Positions 51,837-59,293 of a stretch of DNA of 59,293 nucleotides are shown one piece after another; the first letter of the stretch is position 1, and the number at the start of each line of letters is the position of its first letter. The notes under the pieces were generated by a model. The model saw only the letters and a program-made list of their open reading frames with translations, had not been told where the DNA came from and did no database searches. The translations under genes and the position numbers were made by a program. Source of the stretch: an uncultured Clostridium sp. (GTDB taxonomy: Bacteria; Bacillota; Clostridia; Clostridiales; Clostridiaceae); assembly GCF_934754925.1 (NCBI RefSeq), contig NZ_CAKVJA010000014.1, positions 1 through 59,293 of the forward strand, given 5' to 3'.

Positions 51837-53759
51837 TCAATCCTTCCACAAGTTGTTAGCGGCATATTTAAGAATTACATCACAGCAGTGTGGACAATAT
51901 CCGTTTCTTTGCATTTCGTCAACCATAGCATTATATTTTTCTGTTTGCTCTTTATCTCTAACTCTTGATTTAGTAATTATTCTAGATAGATCTCTTACAG
52001 ATGCTATAAGTTTCTTTTCTATAGCTTCTTTTAATGGTTCATAAGATTTGTAATCTATCTTTGATCCATTTCTAACTAGATAGAACATATATGATGTTAC
52101 ATCTGCTCTAAATCCTTTACTTGAAGCTTCTGAGACACCAATTTGCTCTTCTATACTTCTCATAAACTCTTCATCTGGGTTTAATTCTTCACCAGTTTGA
52201 GCATCTTTAATTCTAGTTTTATTAACAAAAGCTTCAGCATTATCTATATAATTATTGAAAAGACTTTCAGCTTGTTCTCTAAATGAATGGATAAATGCTT
52301 TTGTTATTTCTTTCTCTAAAGTCTTATTATATTCTTTTCTAATAGTATCTTGGATAAATGCCAAGTATTTCTTCTTATCATCAGCAGCTATATCCATGTC
52401 TTTAATAGATTTAATTATACTTTCCATAATGCTTAAAGGGTTTATACAGTCATATTCAGAATTTGAAAGTGCATTATCAATTGATTTTATAATAAATCTT
52501 GTACTAATACCCTTCATTCCTTCATAAGGCCCTGCTTCTTCTCTAAGCTCTGTAATATCAATTTTCTTAGTTGTTCCCTTTTCAACTAAATCCTCTCCAT
52601 TATAAATCTTAAGCTTAGTCATAGGGTCAACTTTTGCAGATGGTGTTAATCTTGAAAGTATAGCAAACATTGCTGCAACTTCAATTGTATGAGGTGCAAT
52701 ATGAGCCTTAAAGTTACTCTTCTTTAATATCTTTTCATAAATCTTAATTTCTTCTTCAAGTTCTAAGCAATAAGGAACTTCAATTTTTACAATTCTATCT
52801 AGAATTGCTTCATTAGTATGATCTGATTTAAACTTATTCCACTCTGCTTCATTAGAGTGAGCTATTATTAATCCATCAAAATAAATCATTGAACCCTTAC
52901 CAGGTGATGGTATAGATTTTTCCTGAGTTGCTGTTATAATTGTGTGTAAGTATTCAACATCATTTTTAAATACTTCTATAAATTCAACTAATCCTCTATT
53001 ACCTACATTAAATGCTCCATTTAGTGAGAATATTCTTGGATCATCCTCTGGGTACATATCCATCTTAGAAATATCAATAGAACCTGTTAATATTGAAGTA
53101 TCTTGATTATTAGGGTCAACAGGTGGAACAACACCTATCCCCTTTCTTGATCTTATAGAGAACCCCTTCCTTTCAACAGGGAAATTTTCATATTCTCCAT
53201 TAAATTCATGAAGTAATCTATACTTGCATACTGGACATAAGTCTCCTTCTATTTGAACACCTAACATTTCATTAAACTTAGGCCTTAAATGATTTGGAAC
53301 TAGATGTAAGGGTTCTTCATGCATTGGACAACCCTTTATAGAATATATTGGCTCACATTGAACTAATGCACTCTTTAAAGATTCAACTAATGAAGACTTA
53401 CCAGCTCCAACAGGTCCTACTAAGTATAAAACTTGCCTAGATTCCTCACCCTTCATAGATGCAGAGTGTAAATAATTAACAAGCTTCATTAAGACTTTAT
53501 CAATTCCAAAGAAATCATCTTTAAAATATCCATACTCCCTAATTGTTTCATTACCATATATTTTTCTTATTCTTGGGTGTTCATCACCTTTTAAAACTTC
53601 TACCCCCTTACTCATAATAAAGTCATATAACCTCTTATGTGCAAGTTTTGCTATATCTGGGTTTTGCTTTACTATTTCTAAGTAATCTAAAAATGTACCC
53701 TCAAATTTTTCTTTATTTCTACTTTCTCTATCTGTAGTTATAAATTCCTTAAAGTTCAT
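51837..53759 (-). CDS. prkA: PrkA family serine protein kinase/AAA+ protein
   Basis: PrkA is an AAA+ protein reported as a Ser/Thr kinase or protease and is needed for sporulation in Bacillus. The 640-residue product has Walker A in YLVGPVGAGKSSLVESLK and a Walker B-like LIIAHSNEAEWNKF region. A C-x2-C-type pair occurs in GDLCPVCKYRLLHEF, and a C-terminal zinc-like YCPHCCDVIL. ATG 53759 follows GGGGAGGG. First gene of the prkA-yhbH-spoVR operon. Confidence 0.95.
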   Translation of the reverse strand: MNFKEFITTDRESRNKEKFEGTFLDYLEIVKQNPDIAKLAHKRLYDFIMSKGVEVLKGDEHPRIRKIYGNETIREYGYFKDDFFGIDKVLMKLVNYLHSASMKGEESRQVLYLVGPVGAGKSSLVESLKSALVQCEPIYSIKGCPMHEEPLHLVPNHLRPKFNEMLGVQIEGDLCPVCKYRLLHEFNGEYENFPVERKGFSIRSRKGIGVVPPVDPNNQDTSILTGSIDISKMDMYPEDDPRIFSLNGAFNVGNRGLVEFIEVFKNDVEYLHTIITATQEKSIPSPGKGSMIYFDGLIIAHSNEAEWNKFKSDHTNEAILDRIVKIEVPYCLELEEEIKIYEKILKKSNFKAHIAPHTIEVAAMFAILSRLTPSAKVDPMTKLKIYNGEDLVEKGTTKKIDITELREEAGPYEGMKGISTRFIIKSIDNALSNSEYDCINPLSIMESIIKSIKDMDIAADDKKKYLAFIQDTIRKEYNKTLEKEITKAFIHSFREQAESLFNNYIDNAEAFVNKTRIKDAQTGEELNPDEEFMRSIEEQIGVSEASSKGFRADVTSYMFYLVRNGSKIDYKSYEPLKEAIEKKLIASVRDLSRIITKSRVRDKEQTEKYNAMVDEMQRNGYCPHCCDVILKYAANNLWKD

Positions 53760-53933
53760 AAACTCATCCCTCCCCTTTAATTTAATATATTATTGTATTA
53801 AATAGTTATATTCCTATTTTTTTATTTACACTTCCCTATATTTTATATGTTTGAATTTATCAATTATTATTAAATAATTATATTTTTTTATTTTTTATTT
53901 ATTATATTTAATCCTCAATATATCTTATAAATA

Positions 53934-53993
53934 ATAAAGATTCCTTATGATTAAAATCATATAAATATAATTTTAATCATAAGGAATCTTTAT
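53934..53993. terminator. 24-bp perfect inverted repeat after recQ
   Basis: Arms 53934-53957 and 53970-53993 are exact inverses with a 12-nt loop. On the minus strand the hairpin is followed by TTATTATAAG. It lies 16 bp beyond the recQ stop, so it is the recQ terminator, though the stem is unusually long. The rest of the 249-bp gap before prkA is AT-rich and shows nothing more. Confidence 0.75.
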
Positions 53994-54008
53994 TTACTTT
54001 ATAAAATT

Positions 54009-55763
54009 TTAACTCTTTAACTTTTCTAAAATCTCTTTTCCATATTTATTAAATTTCTTTTCTCCCATACCTCTAATCTCTAAAAGTTCTTGATCTGTTT
54101 TAGGTAATTTATTACATAATTCAATTAATGTTGCATCTGAAAAAATTATATATGGTTTTACGCCTTCTCTAATAGCAGTATCTCTCCTCCAAATTCTTAA
54201 CTTATTAAACAAATCACTATTAATAACTTTTTCCTCATCTTGATAACTTAACTTTAACATTACTCTTTGATTTGACTTTAAAATACTATAGGATTTTTCA
54301 TTTAATTGTAACATGGAATAAGTACCTTCTTTTAAATTAACATACCCAAAATCAATTAATACCTTTATTAGATCTCGTATAAATTTACTACTATATTCTC
54401 TCATTATCCCATATGTAGTTAATTCATTTAATTTATCATTAATTATCTTAGGCCCAACCATTCCTCTAAGTACATCAATAAGAACTGCAACTCCATAACG
54501 CTCTCTAGTTCTATATACACAAGATAATATCTTTTGAGCTTCTATAGTATAATCTCTAAGTTCATCACTATTTAGGCAATTACTACAATTATTGCAATAC
54601 TCCCTAATATTCTCTTGTCCAAAGTATTTTAAAATAAAGGCCCTTAAGCATTCTTTACTCTCACAAAAGTCTATCATGCTTTGAAGCTTCTTTATTTCTA
54701 ATTCTTTTCTATCTATCTGAACAGTTGTATATATTAAATATTCTAATGTTCTAATATCACTTCTATTAAATAAAATATGGCACTCAGATATAGCTCCATC
54801 TCTACCAGCCCTTCCAATTTCCTGATAGTAACTTTCTATATTTTTAGGCATTGTAAAGTGAACTATATATCTCACATTGGACTTATCTATTCCCATTCCA
54901 AAAGCATTAGTTGCAATCATAACATTGCAGTTTTCATTTAAAAATTCATCTTGATAATACTCTTTTTCTTCATCCTTTAATCCACCATGATATTTTAATA
55001 CATCATATCCTAAATCCTTAAGATAAAAATATAATCCATCTACTTCCTTCCTCGTAGCACAATAAATTATACCAGCTTCATTTTCCTTATCCTTAATTAT
55101 ATCTTTTACTAACTCTAACTTATCTTCTTCAATATGTACCCTTATAGATAAGTTATCCCTATCAAAACTACCTATGTATATGTAAGGCCTCCTCAATCCT
55201 AAAAGCTTAACTACATCCTTTCTTACAATTTCTGTTGCTGTAGCAGTAAATGCAGTTACTACTGGTCTAATACTTAAAGAGTTTATAAAATCATTAATTA
55301 ATCCATAACTTCTTCTAAAATCATGTCCCCACATTGATACACAATGAGCTTCATCTATTGCTAATTGACTTATATTAAGTTTTCTAAGCTTTCTTTTGAA
55401 AAATTCATTTTCTAACCTTTCAGGAGCAATATAAAGTAATTTTATTTCACCTTTTCTACACCTTTCCATAATGCTATCTATACTCTCTAAATTTTGAGTA
55501 CTATTTATATATTCGGCATTTATTCCATTTGATTTTAAATTATCTACCTGATCCTTCATTAAAGCAATCAATGGTGAAATAACTATAGTAACTCCCTTAA
55601 ATAAAAGAGCTGGAATCTGATAACAAATTGATTTTCCCCCACCTGTTGGTAAAATACAAAATGTATCTCTTTTACTTAATATATTATTTATAATTTCATA
55701 CTGCCCTTTTCTAAAGGAATTATATCCATAATACTTATGAAGTACTTCAAACACATTATTCAT
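54009..55763 (-). CDS. recQ: ATP-dependent DNA helicase RecQ
   Basis: RecQ unwinds recombination intermediates 3' to 5'. The 584-residue product has Walker A in LPTGGGKSICYQIP, DEAHC, motif III TAFTATAT, motif V NAFGMGIDK and motif VI QEIGRAGRDG. A zinc-binding Cys set follows (CESKEC, then CNNCSNC), then an RQC winged helix and a C-terminal HRDC domain (ELLEIRGMGEKKFNKYGKEI). The domain order is complete and the length is usual for short RecQ forms. Confidence 0.97.
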   Translation of the reverse strand: MNNVFEVLHKYYGYNSFRKGQYEIINNILSKRDTFCILPTGGGKSICYQIPALLFKGVTIVISPLIALMKDQVDNLKSNGINAEYINSTQNLESIDSIMERCRKGEIKLLYIAPERLENEFFKRKLRKLNISQLAIDEAHCVSMWGHDFRRSYGLINDFINSLSIRPVVTAFTATATEIVRKDVVKLLGLRRPYIYIGSFDRDNLSIRVHIEEDKLELVKDIIKDKENEAGIIYCATRKEVDGLYFYLKDLGYDVLKYHGGLKDEEKEYYQDEFLNENCNVMIATNAFGMGIDKSNVRYIVHFTMPKNIESYYQEIGRAGRDGAISECHILFNRSDIRTLEYLIYTTVQIDRKELEIKKLQSMIDFCESKECLRAFILKYFGQENIREYCNNCSNCLNSDELRDYTIEAQKILSCVYRTRERYGVAVLIDVLRGMVGPKIINDKLNELTTYGIMREYSSKFIRDLIKVLIDFGYVNLKEGTYSMLQLNEKSYSILKSNQRVMLKLSYQDEEKVINSDLFNKLRIWRRDTAIREGVKPYIIFSDATLIELCNKLPKTDQELLEIRGMGEKKFNKYGKEILEKLKS

Positions 55764-55855
55764 AATAGCTCACCAATTTCCATAAATATATTTCTTTTAT
55801 ATTATCACCTTTTTTACTACTATTACATATTTTTTTATTTTTTTTAATTTTTCTA

Positions 55856-55884
55856 TTGACTTATTCTTAATATCATATTAAAAT
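55856..55884 (+). promoter_or_regulatory. Promoter of tRNA-Leu
   Basis: TTGACT -35 (55856-55861) and TAAAAT -10 (55879-55884) with 17-bp spacing on the plus strand, 11 bp before the tRNA. Confidence 0.85.
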
Positions 55885-55895
55885 AAATCTTGCCT

Positions 55896-55982
55896 GCTGA
55901 AGTGGCGGAACAGGCAGACGCACAGGACTTAAAATCCTGCGGTAGCGATACCGTACCGGTTCGATTCCGGTCTTCAGCACCA
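55896..55982 (+). tRNA. tRNA-Leu (anticodon UAA)
   Basis: Acceptor arms GCTGAAG/CTTCAGC, anticodon stem CAGGA/TCCTG around the loop CTTAAAA (anticodon TAA at 55930-55932). A long variable arm is typical of leucine tRNAs. The T-arm has GGTTCGATTCC and the CCA end is encoded. Confidence 0.97.
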
Positions 55983-56014
55983 AAAAGACTGTATAAATTA
56001 TACAGTCTTTTTTT
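55983..56014. terminator. Terminator of tRNA-Leu, shared with the histidine kinase gene
   Basis: AAAGACTGTATAA/TTATACAGTCTTT stem with T-runs on both strands, directly after the CCA end. Confidence 0.92.
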
Positions 56015-56044
56015 ACTATAAATTCTAAATTTCTTTATATACTT

Positions 56045-58009
56045 TTATTCTTTTTTATTAATATCAGAAAACTCCATTTCAAACATATATTTTAAAGATG
56101 AATCCCCTATTAAATTTTCTTCCTCTTCATCTGCTACAGTTCTTATTGGTAATGTAATTATAAATGTAGTTCCCTCATTAAGCTTACTCTTTACATCTAT
56201 ATTTCCATTATGTAAATCTATTAACCCTTTTACAATAAATAGCCCTAAACCACTTCCCTCATTTTGTCTATTAAGGCCTCCATTAAAATCTGCTCTTTTG
56301 AACTTTTCAAAAACATGTTCTTTCATTTCCTCTTTCATTCCAATACCATCATCACTAATTTCTATAACAACATTATTAGTCTCTCTCTTTACTAAAACCA
56401 TTATATTTCCACCATCATTCGTAAACTTTATAGCATTAGATAATAAGTTTAATATAACTCTTTCTATCTTTAACTTATCTATAGCTGTAATTATTTCTTC
56501 TTCTTCAGTATCGAAAATTACATTTAAGTTATAAATTTGGGCTAAATCTACAATAGTTAATGTTATATCTTCAACTACTTCTACTATATTCTCATTTGTA
56601 AAATTAGCATCCATATATCCCATTTCTAATTTACTTACATCAATTAAATTATTAATATATCTACGCAATCTATTAGCATTTTTCATTATATAATTTAATC
56701 TTTCAGTAAAAAAACATGCATTAAACTCTCCTTTTTCCAATTTTATTTTTAATAAATTACTTGCATTTATTATTATATTTAATGGCGTTCTTAATTCATG
56801 GGATATTGTAACAATAAAATCAGTTTTTATTTTCTCTCTTTCAATAGATTCTATTAATAACAATTTATTTTCTCTAGCCGTTTTTGTGTTTTTAATAGAT
56901 AAATAAATTAAACCAACTATACCTAATATACCTAATGAAACTAATGTCCAGACTATTACACGTAAATATTTAGGAAGTAATAGATCAAACATATTTTTAT
57001 TAATAAACTTACTCTTTTGTGGTAATCTTAAAGGATTAATATCATATTCTAAAATAGCATCATAATTAAAAATTGGTATACTAAATGTATTACGTATAGG
57101 TACTACATTATAGTCAAAACTTTCTTCTACAATATTATTCAAAAGTGTATATGTTACTTCTCCTAACTTATAACCATCATTAACTATCCCCCCTACTGCT
57201 CCAGCATAAACATATTCTTCTAATTTCGTATAAATAGGAGCCTTAGTTACTTCTTTAATTCCATTTATAACATCCTCTGGTTGAACTAGATCTGTTTTAT
57301 TGGAATCTTTAAATGTCCCGCATAAATATATCGCACAACGTTTATCTTCTATTTCCTTACATTTCTCTTTAACATCTTTAAAATGTGTTTCTTGAATAAT
57401 ATGATAATTAAATGGCTTTTCTGATTTATCAATAATTTTTGAAAACTCTTCCTTAATAGTATTACAATAAATACTATTATCTAAAATTAAATATATATCT
57501 GAAACCTCTTTACTAGCCTCTAAAATTGTATTTACTATAGGTAAATTATATTGATACTCTAATATTCCAGTAATATATTCACTTTCATCTTTGGTTAAAA
57601 ATATAGTTTCATTTATCCCTACATAAATAACTTTTTTCTTATAAATAAATAAATTCTCATTAAATAAATTTTTTCTAACTAATTGAAAAGCTTCATCATC
57701 TAAAGTAATTATATATTCAATATTTGAATCCTTATATTTAACATTTAAAAAGTTAATAAAGCCCTCATCATATTCTTTAGATTCTAAAACTTTACTATCT
57801 AAAAATTCAGTTTTCGCTATATACCTATCATTACTGTTCTCAAATCCCTGTAATATAGAACTTTCCCACTTATTAGCCGGAGAATATGATCCTATTATAA
57901 GAACTTTCTTTCCTCCACTTACATCGTCGCAATAACACTTACTATAATCCATACCTATAAAAACATATAAAATCGTAATTAAAAAAACTAAAACACTTTT
58001 TTTATTCAT
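56045..58009 (-). CDS. Sensor histidine kinase with ABC-substrate-binding-like extracellular domain
   Basis: The 654-residue membrane sensor has an N-terminal signal/anchor (residues ~5-20). A ~320-residue external domain follows, of the ABC-sugar/substrate-binding type (KVLIIGSYSPANKWESSILQ, DEAFQLV, GGIVNDGYKLGE). A membrane helix lies at ~347-370. The HisKA domain has the H-box TISHELRTPLNIII. The HATPase domain has the N-box NLLSNAIKF, G1 DDGIGM and G2 GSGLGLFIVKG. No receiver domain is present and no response-regulator gene lies next to it. It senses an unknown external ligand. Confidence 0.92.
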   Translation of the reverse strand: MNKKSVLVFLITILYVFIGMDYSKCYCDDVSGGKKVLIIGSYSPANKWESSILQGFENSNDRYIAKTEFLDSKVLESKEYDEGFINFLNVKYKDSNIEYIITLDDEAFQLVRKNLFNENLFIYKKKVIYVGINETIFLTKDESEYITGILEYQYNLPIVNTILEASKEVSDIYLILDNSIYCNTIKEEFSKIIDKSEKPFNYHIIQETHFKDVKEKCKEIEDKRCAIYLCGTFKDSNKTDLVQPEDVINGIKEVTKAPIYTKLEEYVYAGAVGGIVNDGYKLGEVTYTLLNNIVEESFDYNVVPIRNTFSIPIFNYDAILEYDINPLRLPQKSKFINKNMFDLLLPKYLRVIVWTLVSLGILGIVGLIYLSIKNTKTARENKLLLIESIEREKIKTDFIVTISHELRTPLNIIINASNLLKIKLEKGEFNACFFTERLNYIMKNANRLRRYINNLIDVSKLEMGYMDANFTNENIVEVVEDITLTIVDLAQIYNLNVIFDTEEEEIITAIDKLKIERVILNLLSNAIKFTNDGGNIMVLVKRETNNVVIEISDDGIGMKEEMKEHVFEKFKRADFNGGLNRQNEGSGLGLFIVKGLIDLHNGNIDVKSKLNEGTTFIITLPIRTVADEEEENLIGDSSLKYMFEMEFSDINKKE

Positions 58010-58092
58010 ATGGTTTTCTCCTACCTTTTAACATCTCTTTATATATTGTGTATTTATTAAAAAAATATTAAATTTTACTAATGTTCTTTACA

Positions 58093-58135
58093 AAAAAAAG
58101 ATAGAATATTAATTTCAAAATCAACATTCTATCTT
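58093..58135 (-). terminator. Terminator after the PHP phosphoesterase gene
   Basis: AAGATAGAATGTT and AATATTCTATCTT pair (one G-U) with an 11-nt loop, followed by TTTTTTT on the minus strand. Confidence 0.85.
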
Positions 58136-58150
58136 CAACTTATTTATTAA

Positions 58151-58987
58151 TTAAAGTAATTTTTCAATATTTAATAAACTGCTATCCTTATTAATTGCAC
58201 CTATATAATACTCTACGCCCTTACTTACAGCACCAAAATCACCATGTCCATCAGAGCCTGCTGTTATTATCATGTTATTTTCTTTACAGAATTCTAAACA
58301 TGTTTCTGTCATTAAATCACTGTTAGCTGGATAATAGCATTCAATTCCATCAACACCTAATCCTTTTAGTATTTCAAGTTTTTCTATTATTTCTTCCTTA
58401 GTTTTATCTTTATAATAATTACAAGGATGTGCCAATACAACATAGCCTCCAGCCTCATGAGTAATATCGCAAACTTCTTTTACACCTGGAAAATCAAACT
58501 TTTCATGTCCACATTCATATTTTCCATAAAACTTCATTCCATCAAAAAGTCCTTCTGTAATATTTCTATCAAACAAATAATGTATACCCTTCCAGCCACC
58601 TTTTCTTCTGTCATATTCATAAGAGTTATAATCTTCTAAAGATATATTTTCATAATCTTTTTCCATTCTTTTTATAAGCTCTATACTTGTTTCTAATAAA
58701 TTTTCTTTAGCTTTATTTACCAGATTAAAGAAATTCTCATTATCATTAAATTTATATGCTAATAAATGTACTAAGTGCCCCTCAAATATTGAATCTATTT
58801 CAACTCCTCTTATTAGAGTAATACCTTCTTTTTCAGCTTCGATTTTTACTTCTTCATATGAATCTAAAACATCATGATCAGTTACTGAGATAATTCCTAC
58901 GTTCTTATTTTTAGCATCCCTTACTATTTCTTGTGGTGACATTGTTCCATCAGAATAATAACTATGTATATGTAAATCTGTTAACAT
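58151..58987 (-). CDS. PHP-domain phosphoesterase
   Basis: PHP-domain metalloenzyme of 278 residues, similar to the YciV/RNase AM and nucleoside-3',5'-bisphosphate phosphatase branch. Metal-binding motifs are DLHIHSYYSDGTMSP, SVTDHDVLDS, RGVEIDS, AHPCNYY and the late AGSDGHGDFG. It acts in the cytoplasm on a phosphate ester that cannot be named from sequence. ATG 58987 follows AAGGAGG. Upstream is the window's last gap. Confidence 0.9.
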   Translation of the reverse strand: MLTDLHIHSYYSDGTMSPQEIVRDAKNKNVGIISVTDHDVLDSYEEVKIEAEKEGITLIRGVEIDSIFEGHLVHLLAYKFNDNENFFNLVNKAKENLLETSIELIKRMEKDYENISLEDYNSYEYDRRKGGWKGIHYLFDRNITEGLFDGMKFYGKYECGHEKFDFPGVKEVCDITHEAGGYVVLAHPCNYYKDKTKEEIIEKLEILKGLGVDGIECYYPANSDLMTETCLEFCKENNMIITAGSDGHGDFGAVSKGVEYYIGAINKDSSLLNIEKLL

Positions 58988-59293
58988 ATTTTCCTCCTTA
59001 GTTTTAAAAATATTTATTAAATAAATTTAAACTAATAATCTTAATATAAGCTTTAATTAGTTTAATATACCTACTTAGCAATTTAATCAATTTAAACCAC
59101 ATATTTTCTCTTATAAAAAGGTACTTATCTAATAATATTATCATATCATATTTTTTAATTTATTTTCATTTTATAATAAATATCATAATTAAAATAAATT
59201 ATCTTTTCTAGGCTTAAAGTTAATTTACTTATTTTTTTGTTTTCATTCTTATTATTTTAAGGTATAATAACCAATGGAGAATAAATTGATATA
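58988..59293. other. AT-rich window end with a possible rightward promoter
   Basis: No gene is seen in these 306 bases. Near the edge the plus strand has TTTTCA, 17 bp, then TATAAT, followed by AATGGAGAATAAATTG. This could be the promoter and ribosome binding site of a gene starting past the window. Confidence 0.4.

Noticed and set aside
1..59293. CRISPR array, insertion sequence or integrase
   Set aside because: I saw no regularly spaced direct repeats, no Cas genes, no transposase or recombinase, and no target-site duplications in the window.

Overview
The window is strongly AT-rich, with short intergenic gaps, strong GGAGG-type ribosome binding sites and T-tailed hairpins. It carries a sporulation-linked prkA-yhbH-spoVR operon, rubrerythrin, a cysteine T-box and a c-di-GMP riboswitch. 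Together these point to a chromosomal segment of an anaerobic, spore-forming, low-GC Firmicute, most likely Clostridium sensu stricto. The species cannot be named from the sequence alone. Nearly all genes lie on the minus strand.

Layout, left to right. 1-4.8 kb is accessory: the N-terminal part of a secreted F5/8C plus M60-like protease behind a c-di-GMP-I riboswitch, an orphan Cys/His-rich MarR regulator, a LacI regulator followed by a decayed sugar-PTS gene, and a membrane-anchored amidase-like protein that seems to lack its catalytic core. 4.8-8.1 kb is the core block smpB, rnr, secG. 8.2-11.1 kb is a three-gene envelope operon (GT28 glycolipid glycosyltransferase, polysaccharide deacetylase, flippase-like membrane protein). 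11.5-26.2 kb is a beta-mannan oligosaccharide utilisation locus: two GH130 phosphorylases, CE2 and CE17 esterases, mannobiose 2-epimerase, an ABC importer without its own ATPase, a DUF624 protein, a GH1 glycosidase and a truncated ROK kinase. The enolase gene and a kinase-like gene sit in its middle. 26.4-33.7 kb holds a DegV protein and glycolysis (gpmI, then cggR-gap-pgk-tpiA with a clear CggR operator). 34-45 kb is housekeeping and cell wall: DegV, trmL, a VanW/G5 protein, GH25 lysozyme, ddl, nth, plsC, queG, cysE, cysK with T-box, and a soluble MgtE/CBS protein with an unusual leader. 45-59 kb holds an unknown polytopic membrane protein, a lipid kinase, pssA, a rubrerythrin operon with two unknown small proteins, spoVR-yhbH-prkA, recQ, tRNA-Leu(UAA), an orphan hybrid-input histidine kinase and a PHP phosphoesterase.

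How the genes fit together. Acetylated manno-oligosaccharides would be imported by the ABC system, stripped of acetyl groups in the cytoplasm by the CE2/CE17 pair and shortened by GH130_2 phosphorolysis. Mannobiose would be epimerised to mannosyl-glucose and split by GH130_1 into mannose-1-phosphate and glucose. These products feed the glycolytic enzymes encoded on either side. The usual run cggR-gap-pgk-tpi-pgm-eno-secG-rnr-smpB is interrupted on both sides of eno by this locus. The ROK kinase and PTS remnants show that other sugar genes here are decaying.

The best candidates for something undescribed are: the mannan locus split around eno, with shared CG-centred promoter motifs; the switch-like leader of the MgtE/CBS gene; the structured RNA-like stretch after the GH130_2 gene; and the internally shortened amidase. 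All assignments come from reading the sequence and from recalled family motifs. No database search was run.
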